A stretch of DNA of 64,000 bases from Cherax quadricarinatus (Eukaryota > Arthropoda > Malacostraca > Decapoda > Parastacidae), in NCBI RefSeq assembly GCF_038502225.1, contig NC_091346.1, forward strand, positions 11,183,420-11,247,419, given 5' to 3'. Made by a program: the position numbers and the translations under genes. Position 1 is the stretch's first letter, and each line of letters opens with the position of its first letter. Under the pieces are notes generated by a model, which saw only the letters and a program-made list of their open reading frames with translations, was not told the origin of the DNA and searched no databases. Shown here in pieces: positions 1 through 11,030 of the stretch.

Positions 1-204
1 TTAGAAGAGTTGGTGTTGTTTGGTATAGAGGAGTTGATTTTGTTTTATATAGCATAGTGTTAATGTAGTTAAGTTTGGAAGATGAGGTGACTTTCAATTA
101 AAGCTCTAAATTGAATGACAGACAGGAGGCCTTTAGCGGGTTCGGGAAATGAATTCGAGGATTTGGGGCCCAATTTTGCTTAGGGTGAGGCGGACACGAG
201 GGAT

Positions 205-3200
205 GTCGAAGAGAGTTTTCTGCCTTGTGTTGTGCCTGTGTGTTGTGTTGTCCCTGTGTGTTGTGTTGTCCCTGTGTGTTGTGTTGCGCCTGGGTTGTGT
301 TGTGTTGTGCCTGTGTTGTGTTGTGCCTGTGTGTTGTGTTTTCAATGTGTGTTGGGTTGTACCTGTGTGAAGTGTTGTGCCTGTGTGATGTGTTGTGCCT
401 GTGAGTTGTGTTGTGCCTGTGTGTTGTATTGTGTTGTGCCTGTGCTGGCCTGTGTGTTGTGCCTGTGTTTTGTTGTGCCTGTGTTGTGTTGTGTTATGCC
501 TGTGTGTTGTTCTGTGCCTGTGTGATGTGTTGAGCCTGTGTGTTTTGTTGTGTTGCGCCTGTGTGTTATGTTGTACCTATGTGTTGTGTTGTGTCTGTGT
601 GTTGTGCTGTGCCTGTGTGATGTGTTGTGCCTGTGTGTTTTGTCTGTGTGTTGTGTTTTGCCAGTGTTGTGTTGTGCCTGTGTGTTGTGTTGTTCCTGTG
701 TGTTGTGTTGTGCCTGTGTGTTTTGTCTGTGTGTTGTGTTGTGCCTGTGTGTTTTTTCTGTGTGTTGTGTTGTGCCTGCGCTGTGTTGTAACTGTGTGTT
801 GTGTTGTGCCTTGTGTTGTGTTGTGCCTGTGTGTTGTGTTGTGCCTTTGTGTTGTGTTGTGCCTGTGTGTTGTGTTGTTCCTGTGTGTTGTCCTGTACCT
901 GTGTGCTGTGTTGTTCCTGTGTTGTGTTGTGCCTGTGTGTTATGTTGTACCTGTGTGTTGTGTTGTGCTTTGTGTTGTGTTGTGACTGTGTGTTGTGCTG
1001 TTCCTGTGTGTTGTGTTGTGCCTGTGTCTTGTGTTGTGCCTGTGTCTTGTGTTGTGCCTGTGTCTTGTGTTGTGCCTCTGTCTTGTGTTGTGCCTCTGTC
1101 TTGTGTTGTGCCTCTGTCTTGTGTTGTGCCTCTGCCTTGTGTTGTGCTTGTGTCTTGCGTTGTGCCTGAGTCTTGTGTTGTGCCTCGTCTTGTGCCTGTG
1201 TGTTGCGTTGTGCCTGTGTCTTGCGTTGTGCATGTGTCTTGCGTTGTGCCTGTGTCTTGCGTTGTGCCTGTGTCTTGTGTTGTGCCTGTGTCTTGTGTTG
1301 TGCCTGTGTCATGTGTTGTGCCTGTGTCTTGTGTTGTGCCTGTGTCTTGTGTTGTGCCTGTGTCTTGTGTTGTGCCTGTGTCTTGTGTTGTGCCTGTGTC
1401 TTGTGTTGTGCCTGAGTCTTGTGTTGTGCCTGTGTCTTGTGTTGTTCCTGTGTGTTGTGCTGTACCTGTGTGTTGTGTTGTGCTTCGTGTTGTGTTGTGC
1501 CTGTGTGTTGTGTTGTGCATTGCGTTGTGTTCTGCTTTTGTGTTGTGTTCTGCCTGTGCGTTGTGTTGTTCCTGTGTGTTGTGTTGTGCCTGTGTCTTGC
1601 GTTGTGCCTGTGTCTTGTGTTGCGCCTGTATGTTGTGTTGTGCCTTGTAATGTGTTGTGCCTGTGTGTTGTGCTTGTGTGTTGTGTTGTGCCTTGTGTTG
1701 TGTTGTGCCTTGTGTTGTGATGTGCCTGTGTGTCGTGTTGTGCCTTTGTCTTGTGTTGTGCCTGTGTGTTGTGTTGTGCCTCGTGTTGTGTTGTGCCTGT
1801 GTGTTGTGTTGTGCCTTGTGTTGTGCCTTGTGTTGTGCCTGTGTGTTGTGTTGTGCCTGTGTGTTGTGTTGTGCCTGTGTGTTGTGTTGTGCCTCGTGTT
1901 GTGTTGTGCCTGTGTGTTGTGTTGTGCCTGTGTGTTGTGTTGTGCCTTGTGTTGTGCGGTGCCTGTGTGTTGTGTTGTGCCTGTGTGTTGTGTTGTGCCT
2001 GTGTGTTGTGTTGTGCCAGTGTCTTGTGTTGTGCCTGTGTCTTGTGTTGTGCCTTGTGTTGCGTTGTGCCTTGTGTTGAGTTGTGCCTGTGTGTTGTGTT
2101 GTGCATACGTGTTGTGTTTTGCCTTGTGTTGTGTTGTGCCTGTGTCCTATGTTGTGTCTATGTGTTGTGTTTTGCCTGTGTCTTGTGTTGTGCCTGTGTG
2201 TTGTGTTATGCCTGTGTGTTGCGTTGTGCCTTGTGTTGTGTTGTGCCTGTATCATGTGTTGTACCTGTGTCTTGTGTTGTGCCTGTGTCTTGTATTGTGC
2301 CTGTGTCTTGTGCTGTGCCTGTGTCTTGTGCTGTGCCTGTGTGTTGTGTTGTACCTGTGTGTTGTGTTGTGCCTGAGTGTTGAGTTGTGCCTGTGTGTTG
2401 CGTTGTGCTTGTGTGTTATGCCTGTGTGTTGTGTTGTTCCTCTGTGTTGTGTTGTTCCTGTGTGTTGTGTTGTGCCTGTGTGTTGTGCCTGTGTGTTGTG
2501 CCTGTGTGTTGTGTTGAGCCTGAGTTGTGTTGTGCCTCGTGTTGTGTTGTGCCTGTGTGTTGTGTTGTGCCTTGTGTTGTGTTGTGCCTGTGTGTTGTGT
2601 TGTACCTGTGTGTTGTGTTGTGCCTGTGAGTTGTGTTGTGCCTTGTGTTGTGTTATGCCTGTGTCTTGTGTTGTGCCTGTGTCTTGCGTTGTGCCTGTGT
2701 ATTGGGTTGTGCCTCGTCTTGTGTTGTGCCTTTGTGTTGTGTTGTGCCTAGTGTTGTGTTGTGCCTGTGAGTTGTTTTGTGTCTGTGTGTTGTTTTGTGC
2801 CCGTGTGTTGTGTTGTGCCTGTGTGTTGTGTTGTGCCTTGTGTTGTGTTGTGCCTGAGTCGTGTGTTGTGCCTGTGTCTTGTGTTGTGCCTGTGTCTTGT
2901 GTCGTGCCTGTGTCTTGCGTTGTGCCTCGTCTTGTGTTGTGCCTGTGTGTTGTGTTGTGCCTTGTGTTGTGTTACGCCTGTTTCTTGTGTTGTGCCTGTG
3001 TCTTGTGTTGTGCCTGTGTCTTGAGTTGTGCCTGTGTCTTGTGTTGTGCCTGTGTCTTGTGTTGTGCCTGTGTCTTGTGTTGTGCCTGTGTCTTGTGTTG
3101 TGCATGTGTCATGTGTTGTGCATGTGTCTTGTGTTGTGCCTGTGTCTTGTGTTGTGCCTGTATGTTGTGTTGTGCCTGTATGTTGTGTTGTGCCTGTGTG

Positions 3201-6200
3201 TTGTGTTGTGCCTGTGTGTTGTGTTGTACCTGTGTGTTGTGTTGTACCTGTGTGTTGTGTTGTGCCTGTGTGTTGTGTTGTGCATGTGTGTTGTGTTTTG
3301 CCTGTGTGTTGTGCTTGTGTGCTGTGTTGCGCCTGTGTGTTGTCTTATGCCTTCGTGATGTGTTGTGCCTGTGTGATGTGTTGTGCCTGTGTGTTGTGTT
3401 GTGCCTGTGTGTTGTGTTGTGCCTGTGTGTTGTGTTGTGCCTGTGTGTTGTGTTGCACCTATGTGTTGTGGTGTGCCTGTATGTTGTGGTTTGCCTGTGT
3501 GTTGTGTTGTTCCTGTGTGTTGTGTTATGCCTGAGTGATATGTTGTGTCTGTGTGTTGTGTCGCGCCTGTGTGTTGTGTTGTGCCTGGGTGTTGTGTTGC
3601 GCGTGCGTGTGTGTGTTGTGCCTTTGTGTTGTGCCTATGTGTTGTGTTGTGCCTATGTGTTGTGTTGTGCCTATGTGTTGTGCCTGTGTGTTGTACCTGT
3701 GTGTTGTGTATGAGTTGTGTTGTGCCTGAATGTTGTGCCTGTGTATTGTGTTGTGCCTGTGTGTTGTGTTATGCCTGTGTGTTGTGTTATGCCTGTGTGT
3801 TGTGCCTGTGTTTTGTGCCTGTGTGTTGTACCTGTGTGTTGTGCCTGTGTGTTGTGCCTATGTGTTGTGTTGTGCCTGTGTGTTGTGCCTGTGTGTTGTG
3901 CCTGTGTGTTGTGGCTGTGTGCTGTGTTGTGCCAGTGTGTAGTGCCTTTGTGTTGTATTGTGCCTATGTGTTGTGTTGTTCCTGTTTGTTGTGTTGTGCC
4001 TGCGTGTTGTGCCTGTGTGTTGTGTTGTGCCTGTGTGCTGTGTTGTTCCTGAGTGTTGTGCTGTACCTGTGCGTTGTGTTGCGCTTTGTGCTGTGTTGTG
4101 CCTGTGTGTTGAGTTGTACCTGTGTGTTTTGCTGTGCCTGTGTGTTGTGTTGTACCTGTATGTTGTGTTGTGCCTTGTAATGTGTTGTCCCTGTGTGTTG
4201 TGTTGTGCCTGTATGTTGTGTTGTACCTGTATGTTGTGTTGTGCCTTGTAATGTGTTGTGCCTGTGTGTTGTGTTGCACCTTTGTGTTGTGTTGTGCCTG
4301 TGTCTTGTGTAGTGCCTATGTCTTGTGTTGTGTCTGTATGTTGTGTTGTGCCTTGTAATGTGTTGTGCCTTGTGTTGTATTGGGCCTTGTGTTGTGTTGT
4401 GCCTTGTGTTGTGTTGTGCCTGTGTCTTGTGTTGTGCCTGTGTCTTGTGTTGTGTCTGTGTCATGTGTTGTGCCTCGTGTTGTGTTGTGCCTTGTGTTGT
4501 GTTGTGCCTGTGTGTTGTGTTGTGCCTGTGTCTTGTGTTGTGCCTGTGTCTAGTGTTGTGCCTGTGTCTTGTGTTGTGCCTCGTGTTGTGTTGTGCCTGT
4601 GTGTTGTGTTGTGCCTGTGTGTTGTGCTGTGCCTGTGTGTTGTGCCTGTGTCTTGTGTTGTGCCTGTGTCTTGTGTTGTGTCTGTGTCTTGTGTTATGCC
4701 TGTGTCTTGTGTTGTGCCTTGTGTTGTGTTCTGCCTGTGTGTTGTGTTGTGCCCACGTGTTGTGTTTTGCCTTGTGTTGTGTTGAACCTGTGTCTTGTGT
4801 TGTGTCTATGTGTTGTGTTTTGCCTGTGTCTTGTGTTGTGCCTGTGTGTTGCGTTGTGCTTTGTGTTGGTTTGTGCCTGAGTGTTGTGTTGTGCCTGTGT
4901 GTTGTGTTGTGCCTGTGTGTTGTGTTGTTCCTGTGTGTTGTGTTTTGCCTGTGTGTTGTGTTGAGCCTGTGTTGTGTTGTGCCTGTGTGTTGTGCCTTGT
5001 GTTGTGTTATGCCTGTGTCTTGCGTTGTGCCTGTGTCTTGTGTAGTGCCTGTGTGTTGTGCTTTGCCTGTGTGCTGTCCTGTGCCTGTGCGATGTGTTGT
5101 GCCAGTGTGTGGTGTTGTTCCTGTGTGTTGTGTTTTGCCTGTGTGTTGTGTTGAGCCTGTGTTGTGTTGTGCCTGTGTGTTGTGCCTTGTGTTGTGTTAT
5201 GCCTGTGTCTTGCGTTGTGCCTGTGTCTTGTGTTGTGCCTGTGTGTTGTGTTGTGCCTGTGTGTTGTGCTGTGCCTGTGTGTTGTGTGGTGCCTGTGTGT
5301 TGTGTTGTGCCTGTGTGTTGTGCCTGTGTGTTGTGTTGTGCCTGTGTGTTGTGTTGTGCCTGTGTGTTGTGTTATGCCTATGTGATGTGTTGTGCCTGTG
5401 TGTTGTGCCTGTGTGTTTTGTGCCTTTGTGTTGTGTTGCACCTATGTGTTGTGGTGTGCCTGTATGTTGTGTTGTGCCTGTGTGTTGTGTTATGCCTGTG
5501 TGATGTGTTTTGCCTGTGTGTTGTGTTGCATCTGTGTGTTGTGTTGTGCCTGTGTGTTGTGTTGCCCGTGTGTGTGAGTTGTGCATGTGTGTTGTGCATA
5601 TGTGTTGTGTTGTGCCTATGTGTTGTACCTGTGTGTTGTGCTTGTGTGTTGTGTCTGAGTTGTGTTGTGTCTGAATTGTGTTGTGCCTGTGTGTTGTGCC
5701 TGTGTGTTGTGTTGTGCCTGTGTACTGTGTTGTGCCTGTGTGTTGTGTTGTGCCTGTATTGTGTTGTGCCTGTGTGTTGTGCCTCTGTATTGTGTTGTGC
5801 CTGTTTGTTGTGTTGTGCCTGTGTGTTATGTTGTGCCTGTGTGTTATGTTGTGCCTGTGTGTTATGTTGTGCCTGTGTGTTGTGTTGTGCCTCTGTGTTG
5901 TGTTGTGCCTGTGTGTCGTGTAGCGCCTGTGTGTCGTGTAGTGCCTGTGTGTCGTGTAGTACCTGTGTCTTGTGTTGTGCCTGTGTCTTGTGTTGTGCCT
6001 GTGTCTTGTATTGTGCCTGTGTGTTGTGTTGTGCCTTTGTGTTGTGTTGTGCCTTTGTGTTGTGTTTTGCATGTGTGTTGTGTTTTGCATGTGTGTTGTG
6101 TTTTGCCTGTGTGTTGTGTTGCGCGTGTGTGTTGTGTTGTGCCTGTGTGTTGTGCCTGTGTGTTGTGCCTGTGTGTTGTGTTGTGCCTGTGTGTTGTGCC

Positions 6201-6450
6201 TGTGTGTTGTGTTGTGCCTGTGTGTTGTGTTGTGCCTGTGTGTTGTGTTGTGCCTGTGTGTTGTGCCTATATGTTGTGTTGTCCCTGTGTGTTGTGTCTA
6301 TATGTTGTGTTGTCCCTGTGTGTTGTGTTGTGGCTGTGCCTATGTGTTGTGTTGTGCCTGTGTGTTGTGCCTATGTGTTGTGTTGTGTTGTGCCTGTGTG
6401 TTGTGTTGTGCCTGTGTGTTGTGTTGCGCGTGTGTTTTGCGTTGTAGTTA
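205..6450. repeat. 18-bp minisatellite, about 350 units, derived from retrotransposon codons
   Basis: The unit on the + strand is GCCTGTGTGTTGTGTTGT, with variants GTGTCTT for GTGTGTT, 17-bp GCCTTG or GCCTCG forms and 13-bp short forms. Eighteen is six codons, so all frames stay open over hundreds of codons (VCCVVP on +, THRHNT on -). The array lies between two segments that are contiguous in the sister element near 53.35-53.40 kb, where the same hexapeptide occurs once. Internal duplications are visible: the block at about 2103-2230 recurs at about 4750-4865, and 4926-5042 recurs 190 bp later. The cysteine-rich ORFs are not genes. Confidence 0.95.
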
Positions 6451-6499
6451 TGAAGTAAAAGTGAGAGGGAAGGGTTTATTTTGAAGTTGAATGTTGTAC

Positions 6500-7950
6500 A
6501 TGTATTGCAGGCACAGTAACATTGCACAGATTTTTCTATATTTAGTAAATTCAACTCTTGAGGAGGGGGGGGGGGATTGTTGTCTGGTACAAAAACGGGT
6601 GATAATCCGTACAGCAGTTTTTTGTTGGGGTATTAATGGTTTAAGATGATTAACCGTAGTAGATCTCCAGGCACATATACCATAAATAATGTAACTAGTG
6701 TCGTTTGGGGTACATTGCACGGTATCTTAGGTAAGATACCTACTGTCTTGGATACCTTCCTGGCTAAGTGTTGAATGTTGGTATAAAATTTCAGGCTGCA
6801 TTCAAGGTGGAGACCTAAAATAATGGCCTCAATGTGTCTTGTAATGGGGGAATCATTGATCAATATGTTTAGTTTAGTTGGATATTCAAATCTGTTTTCC
6901 AATAGCAAGTCGTTGGTTTTGTCTATATTGAGGGACAGTTTGTTTGTAGTCATCCATGTGGAAATTTTTGGTACCTCGTTGTTAACAGTGTTACTAATGG
7001 TGGTCTGATTTAAGTGGAAGAAGACACTAGTAGTGTCATCTGCTAAAAGAACAGGTTTATGGAGATGAGATTCATTGAGGAGATCATTAATGTGAACAAG
7101 AAAGATCAGAGGTCCAAGGACAATGCCGTATGGCATTGTCCTTGGCTGAGTAACGGGGATTCACCGTTTGTCGAGACACACTATGTCTATTGCTAAGATT
7201 TTAGGTATGCTATAACCCCACATTGTTCTAGTTTAAGGTGCAATATGTTGTGGTCCACTGTGTCAAATGCTTTCCACAGGTCTGTGAAGAGTCCCAGAGG
7301 ATACTCATTTTTTCTAAGCACTGCAAAAAAGCCGTTTAAGCATTTGTATGATTGCATCATTCGTACTTTTTCGGACGTAACCCAAACTGGCAGGAGTTTA
7401 GTATGTTGTGAGATATTAGGTAGGATAAACCTCTCTTATGTGTTATATTTTCGATGATTTTAGATAGTAGAGGCAAGTTTGATATAGGCCTATAGTTATT
7501 CACTGCAGTTAGATCACCTCCTTTAAGGATCGGGGTGACCCTTGCTGTCATGGGTATGGATGGGAAAGTTGAAGATCCTGCTTATTTATTAAACAGAGTT
7601 GCAATAACGGGTGACAATACACGAGCTGTTTTTTGTATATGAGTGGTAACAAAATTTTAGGTTTTCTGTTTTATTTTTCAGTTCTTTACGATGAGTGAGG
7701 CTTCAGTAGGATTAGTTGGAGCTGGATATAGACTAGTTGGATAATTTTTGTCTGAGTATCTGAGGATGGGATTTTGCTTGCTGGTTTCGATCCTATAGTA
7801 GAGAAAAAAAAGTTTATTTTGTTGGCAGTGTCTGCAGGATGGATATGAGGTTCATCGGGTTTAGTTAATTTTACATCTCTGTTTCTGGACAGATTTCAAG
7901 AGCCAGGATTTCAGAGAGTTTTCCAGATCTCTCTCATATCCCCTTTTTTT
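6500..7950 (-). pseudogene. Reverse transcriptase remnant of L2/CR1-like copy 1
   Basis: Minus-strand pieces in different frames read, from the 5' side, ARVTPILKGGDLTAVNNYRP (RT fingers, near 7548), SNLPLLSKI, a degraded KAFDTVDHNIL block near 7270, GIVLGPLIFLVHINDL (near 7120) and LLADDTT with both catalytic aspartates (near 7045). The thumb and connection follow to about 6500. It aligns along its length with the RT at 53431-54591. At about 7560-7770 it keeps roughly 200 bp of linker that copy 2 has lost. At least three frameshifts and several stops preclude function. Confidence 0.85.
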
Positions 7951-8149
7951 CATTAAATCTGCTTTCACAATAAAGTTGTTTATACTTCCATATTATATTA
8001 GTAATTATTGACATATATCGTTTAGTTTATTCTTTTGTTATTAGTCTATTATAAAGCATTTTTTTGTTTGTTGAAGAAAAATTTTGAGACAGTCATCAAC
8101 ATGGCAGCTGACAGCTAAGTCTGTACCAGTCAATGTTACTTAATGTTAA

Positions 8150-8867
8150 AATAAAGTTATTTATTGATATTTCAGCAAGATGATGAAATGAGAGTTTATT
8201 AGTGTTTTGTGGCAATTTATATATGTTGATTATGAGGATAATGAGGTAGTAATGTGAGGTGTTATCTGCGGTCATTCCTCCTTTGTGAGGCGATATAGCA
8301 TTGGTCCAGATATAGTCAGGTAATGAGGCACTTGTCTGAGAAGTTCTTGTTAGCTTAGTTATGGTTATAATTGATCAGGCTGACAGTTATGTATGACTGT
8401 GTAACCAGGTAAGACGAAGATGTCAGCTGAGTCAAGAAATCGTAATGACACGATTGCAAACAAACCATACCCCCGGCCGGGATTGAACCCGCGGTCATAG
8501 AGTCATGTTGACGGCAGTGAAGGGACTTGAGCTAGAGTTCGTCACGGCCACGCTAGCTGGAGATTCGTCTGTAAAAACTTGCATTTGTGGTCACAGAGGT
8601 GCCTGTGCTAACTTTCCTATGGTGTAGAAATATACCTAGTTGGATGAATCTTATTGTGGCTAGCTGGTCTAGTGGCTAACGCGACGGTCTGGAGTTTTGA
8701 GACTCTCTGACCGCGGGTTCAATCCCGGCCGGGGGTATGGTATGTCAGCTGAGTCATGTCTAGGGCAGGTTTCAGTAAGAATAATGATAGACATGTTAGC
8801 ATTTGGAGAATTAAGAAGTGCTAAGAGGTTATCATAGTGGTTGCTCAGATATCTAACAAAAAACTTT
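8150..8867 (-). pseudogene. APE-type endonuclease remnant of copy 1, split by a SINE
   Basis: Minus-strand translation gives LNSPNANMSIIILTETC and PRHDSADI right of the SINE (8867-8757). Left of it come DIFVLPGYTVIHN and then ITDYIWTNAISPH, resembling the conserved LIDxIWTN endonuclease motif, and LPQNTNKLSFHHLAE (to about 8150). The pieces join smoothly once the SINE and one copy of its target duplication are ignored, so this is the endonuclease of the same element. It supplies the 5' half that copy 2 at 52-55 kb lacks. Frameshifts are present. Confidence 0.7.
8435..8741 (-). mobile_element. tRNA-derived SINE with inverted-repeat ends and 15-bp target duplication
   Basis: ATGTCAGCTGAGTCA occurs at 8420-8434 and again at 8742-8756, an exact 15-bp target-site duplication. 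The inserted 307 bp has inverted ends: ACCCCCGGCCGGGATTGAAC near 8468 and its complement near 8715-8736. The + strand segment 8657-8736 is tRNA-like, with an A-box-like TGGCTAGCTGGTCTAGTGG and a B-box-like GGTTCAATCCC. The other end carries a second B-box-like block in the opposite orientation. I recognise the family as widespread in decapods. It is not a functional tRNA gene: it lacks a full cloverleaf and is embedded in the repeat. Confidence 0.85.
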
Positions 8868-8870
8868 AAG

Positions 8871-9755
8871 TGGAGGCAGCAGTGGAAGGTGAGGGTTGCG
8901 TCCTTGTGGTTTAGTGGAGGCAGCAGTGGAAGGTGAGGGATGCGTCCTTGTGGTTTAGTGGAGGCAGCAGTGGAAGGTGAGGGTTGCGTCCTTGTGGTTT
9001 AGTGGAGGCAGCAGTGGAAGGTGAGGGATGCGTCCTTGTGGTTTAGTGGAGGCAGCAGTGGAAGGTGAGGGATACGTCCTTGTGGTTTAGTGGAGGCAGC
9101 AGTGGAAGGTGAGGGATGCGTCCTTGTGGTTTAGTGGAGGCAGCAGTGGAAGGTGAGGGTTGCGTCCTTGTGGTTTAGTGGAGGCAGCAGTGGAAGGTGA
9201 GGGATGCGTCCTTGTGGTTTAGTGGAGGCAGCAGTGGAAGGTGAGGGTTGCGTCCTTGTGGTTTAGTGGAGGCAGTAGTGGAAGGTGAGGGTTGCGTCCT
9301 TGTGGTTTAGTGGAGGCAGCAGTGGAAGGTGAGGGATGCGTCCTTGTGGTTTAGTGGAGGCAGCAGTGGAAGGTGAGGGTTGCGTCCTTGTGGTTTAGTG
9401 GAGGCAGCAGTGGAAGGTGAGGGATGCGTCCTTGTGGTTTAGTGGAGGCAGCAGTGGAAGGTGAGGGTTGCGTCCTTGTGGTTTAGTGGAGGCAGCAGTG
9501 GAAGGTGAGGGATGCGTCCTTGTGGTTTAGTGGAGGCAGCAGTGGAAGGTGAGGGATACGTCCTTGTGGTTTAGTGGGGGCAGCAGTGGAAGGTGAGGGA
9601 TGCGTCGTTGTGGTTTATTGGAGGCAGCAGTGGAAGGTGAGGGATGCGTCCTTGTGGTTTAGTGGAGGCAGCAGTGGAAGGTGAGGGATGCGTACTTGTG
9701 GTTTAGTGGAGGCAGCAGTGGAAGGTGAGGGATGCGTCCTTGTGGTTTAGTGGGG
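8871..9755. repeat. 44-bp minisatellite, 20 units
   Basis: Units begin AGTGGAGGCAGCAGTGGAAG and contain GATGCG or GTTGCG followed by TCCTTGTGGTTT. Calling the GATGCG type A, GTTGCG type T and GATACG type X, the order is T A T A X A T A T T A T A T A X A A A A. The pattern T A T A X A occurs at units 1-6 and 12-17, suggesting a block duplication. A degenerate partial unit (GGGGCAGCAATGGTAGGTGA) joins the next retroelement at about 9756-9770. Confidence 0.95.
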
Positions 9756-10036
9756 CAGCAATGGTAGGTGATTTGAATGATAAACTGGAGATTCTATGGC
9801 TTGAGCTGTTACCTAAGACTAAACCATTCCTAGCAGGAACTACTTACCCTCCCCACCACCCATGATCAATTCTTAGAGTATTTTTCGAGAGTCTTGTCCA
9901 GAATTGACAGCAATTCAGAGACAGTGATACTGAGAGACTTCAATACCTGTTTCCTACAGCAAAATAATGAGCGTTGTATTATCAAGCAGTTAAGAATCTT
10001 AATGACAAAAATACTCTCCATAGTTAGCAGTCAGGT

Positions 10037-10667
10037 TTGAAGAGATCTCATTCAACCGACACCTCCCTCATTAATTTCATGACCTACCTGAGAACTGAAA
10101 TGTTGCTAGGGAATTTCACAGGAATGGTAACCTTAGACTTGCAAAAGACCTTCAATACGGTTAACCACAACATATTATATAAGAAACTAGAAGTTATCGG
10201 CATGACTTCTGTAGAATGGTTTAAGTCCTACCTGAGCAACAGGAATCAAATTGCCAAGATCAACAACACAGAATCAGAACCCCTGCCGATAACATGTGGG
10301 ATCCTCAAGGTAGTATCTTGGGCCCTATGTTATTCCTGTGCTATGTGAATGGTATGCCTATCAGTGTCAAATGCAAGCTTCTACTGTACGATGATGATAA
10401 TGCTCTGTTAGTATCAGGTAAAGACCCACAAGACATTGCTAATGTACCATCATTAGAACTAGAGTCCTGTAGCAAATAGTTAGTAGACGATAAATTATCA
10501 CTACACCTCGGGAAAACGGAAACCGTACTCTTTGGCAGGAAACATAAATTGAAAAAGGTAAATAATTTTAATGTCCAGTGTAATGGGGAACGTATTATTA
10601 CAGCAAATTCGGTGAAATATCTGGGAATCTCCTTCAACTCAAGCATGTCAATACTAATAGGGAACAA
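10037..10667 (+). pseudogene. CR1-like reverse transcriptase fragment
   Basis: Two overlapping frames carry the RT core. Frame one (10037-10348) gives the fingers and palm (LDLQKTFNTVNHNILYKKLE, WFKSYLSNRNQ). Frame two (10294-10479) continues with GSILGPMLFLCYVNGMP and the YDDD box. A frameshift near 10300 separates them. Beyond 10480 the reading continues after two stops as LVDDKLSLHLGKTETVLFG and VKYLGISFNSSMS. Enzymatically dead. Confidence 0.8.
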
Positions 10668-11030
10668 TGTTGTAAAGTAAGCGAATGCCAGAAAGTTCCT
10701 CTACAGACAGGCGCAATGTCTACCAACTGAGGCTCACAGGATCCTGTGTCTAGCTCTCATACAGTGTATTATAAACTACTCTTGGTCTTCACGATACTTT
10801 GCCTTAACAAAAAAAAATGAAAGATAGGCTATAAATCACCCAGAACAAAATGGTGAGATTCATCCTGGATCTGGTCCAAGAGAGCATGTAGGCCAGAATG
10901 AATTACAACAACTCGATATGCTGAATGTTGAAGACAGTAAATCAACTAAAGCTAAATTACGTTTTTAAAATTGTTCACAATCAGTGTCCTCAATATTTTA
11001 CTGCCAATTATGTTAAGGCCGAGAAAAGTT

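Larger units (their letters stand above)
1..8867 (-). mobile_element. L2/CR1-like non-LTR retrotransposon, copy 1 (decayed, with nested repeats)
   Basis: Read on the minus strand from right to left this is one element: start of the APE endonuclease (8867-8757), a SINE insertion, more endonuclease (8419-8150), linker (about 7950-7560), reverse transcriptase (7551-6500), an 18-bp minisatellite (6450-205) and the ORF C-terminus (204 to about 90). Its order matches the cleaner copy at 52788-55133, including the poly-G-like tract (6561-6574 here, about 53518-53527 there) and the C-terminal peptide FDIPRVRL (YDIPRVRL in copy 2). Many frameshifts and stops make it inactive. The 3' end probably lies left of the window. 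Superfamily is inferred from RT style; L2, Crack or Daphne would all fit. Confidence 0.8.

Noticed and set aside
149..6484. Long cysteine/valine-rich ORFs on + and HNT-rich ORFs on - (up to 764 codons)
   Set aside because: They are translations of an 18-bp repeat with no stop codon, open in several frames at once, with no start context or domain. They are not genes.
8657..8740. Possible tRNA gene
   Set aside because: A- and B-box-like sequences are present, but no proper acceptor stem or anticodon arm can be drawn, and the segment lies within a SINE with target duplication.
8871..9755. CRISPR-like array
   Set aside because: Units are contiguous 44-bp repeats without unique spacers, in a eukaryotic context.
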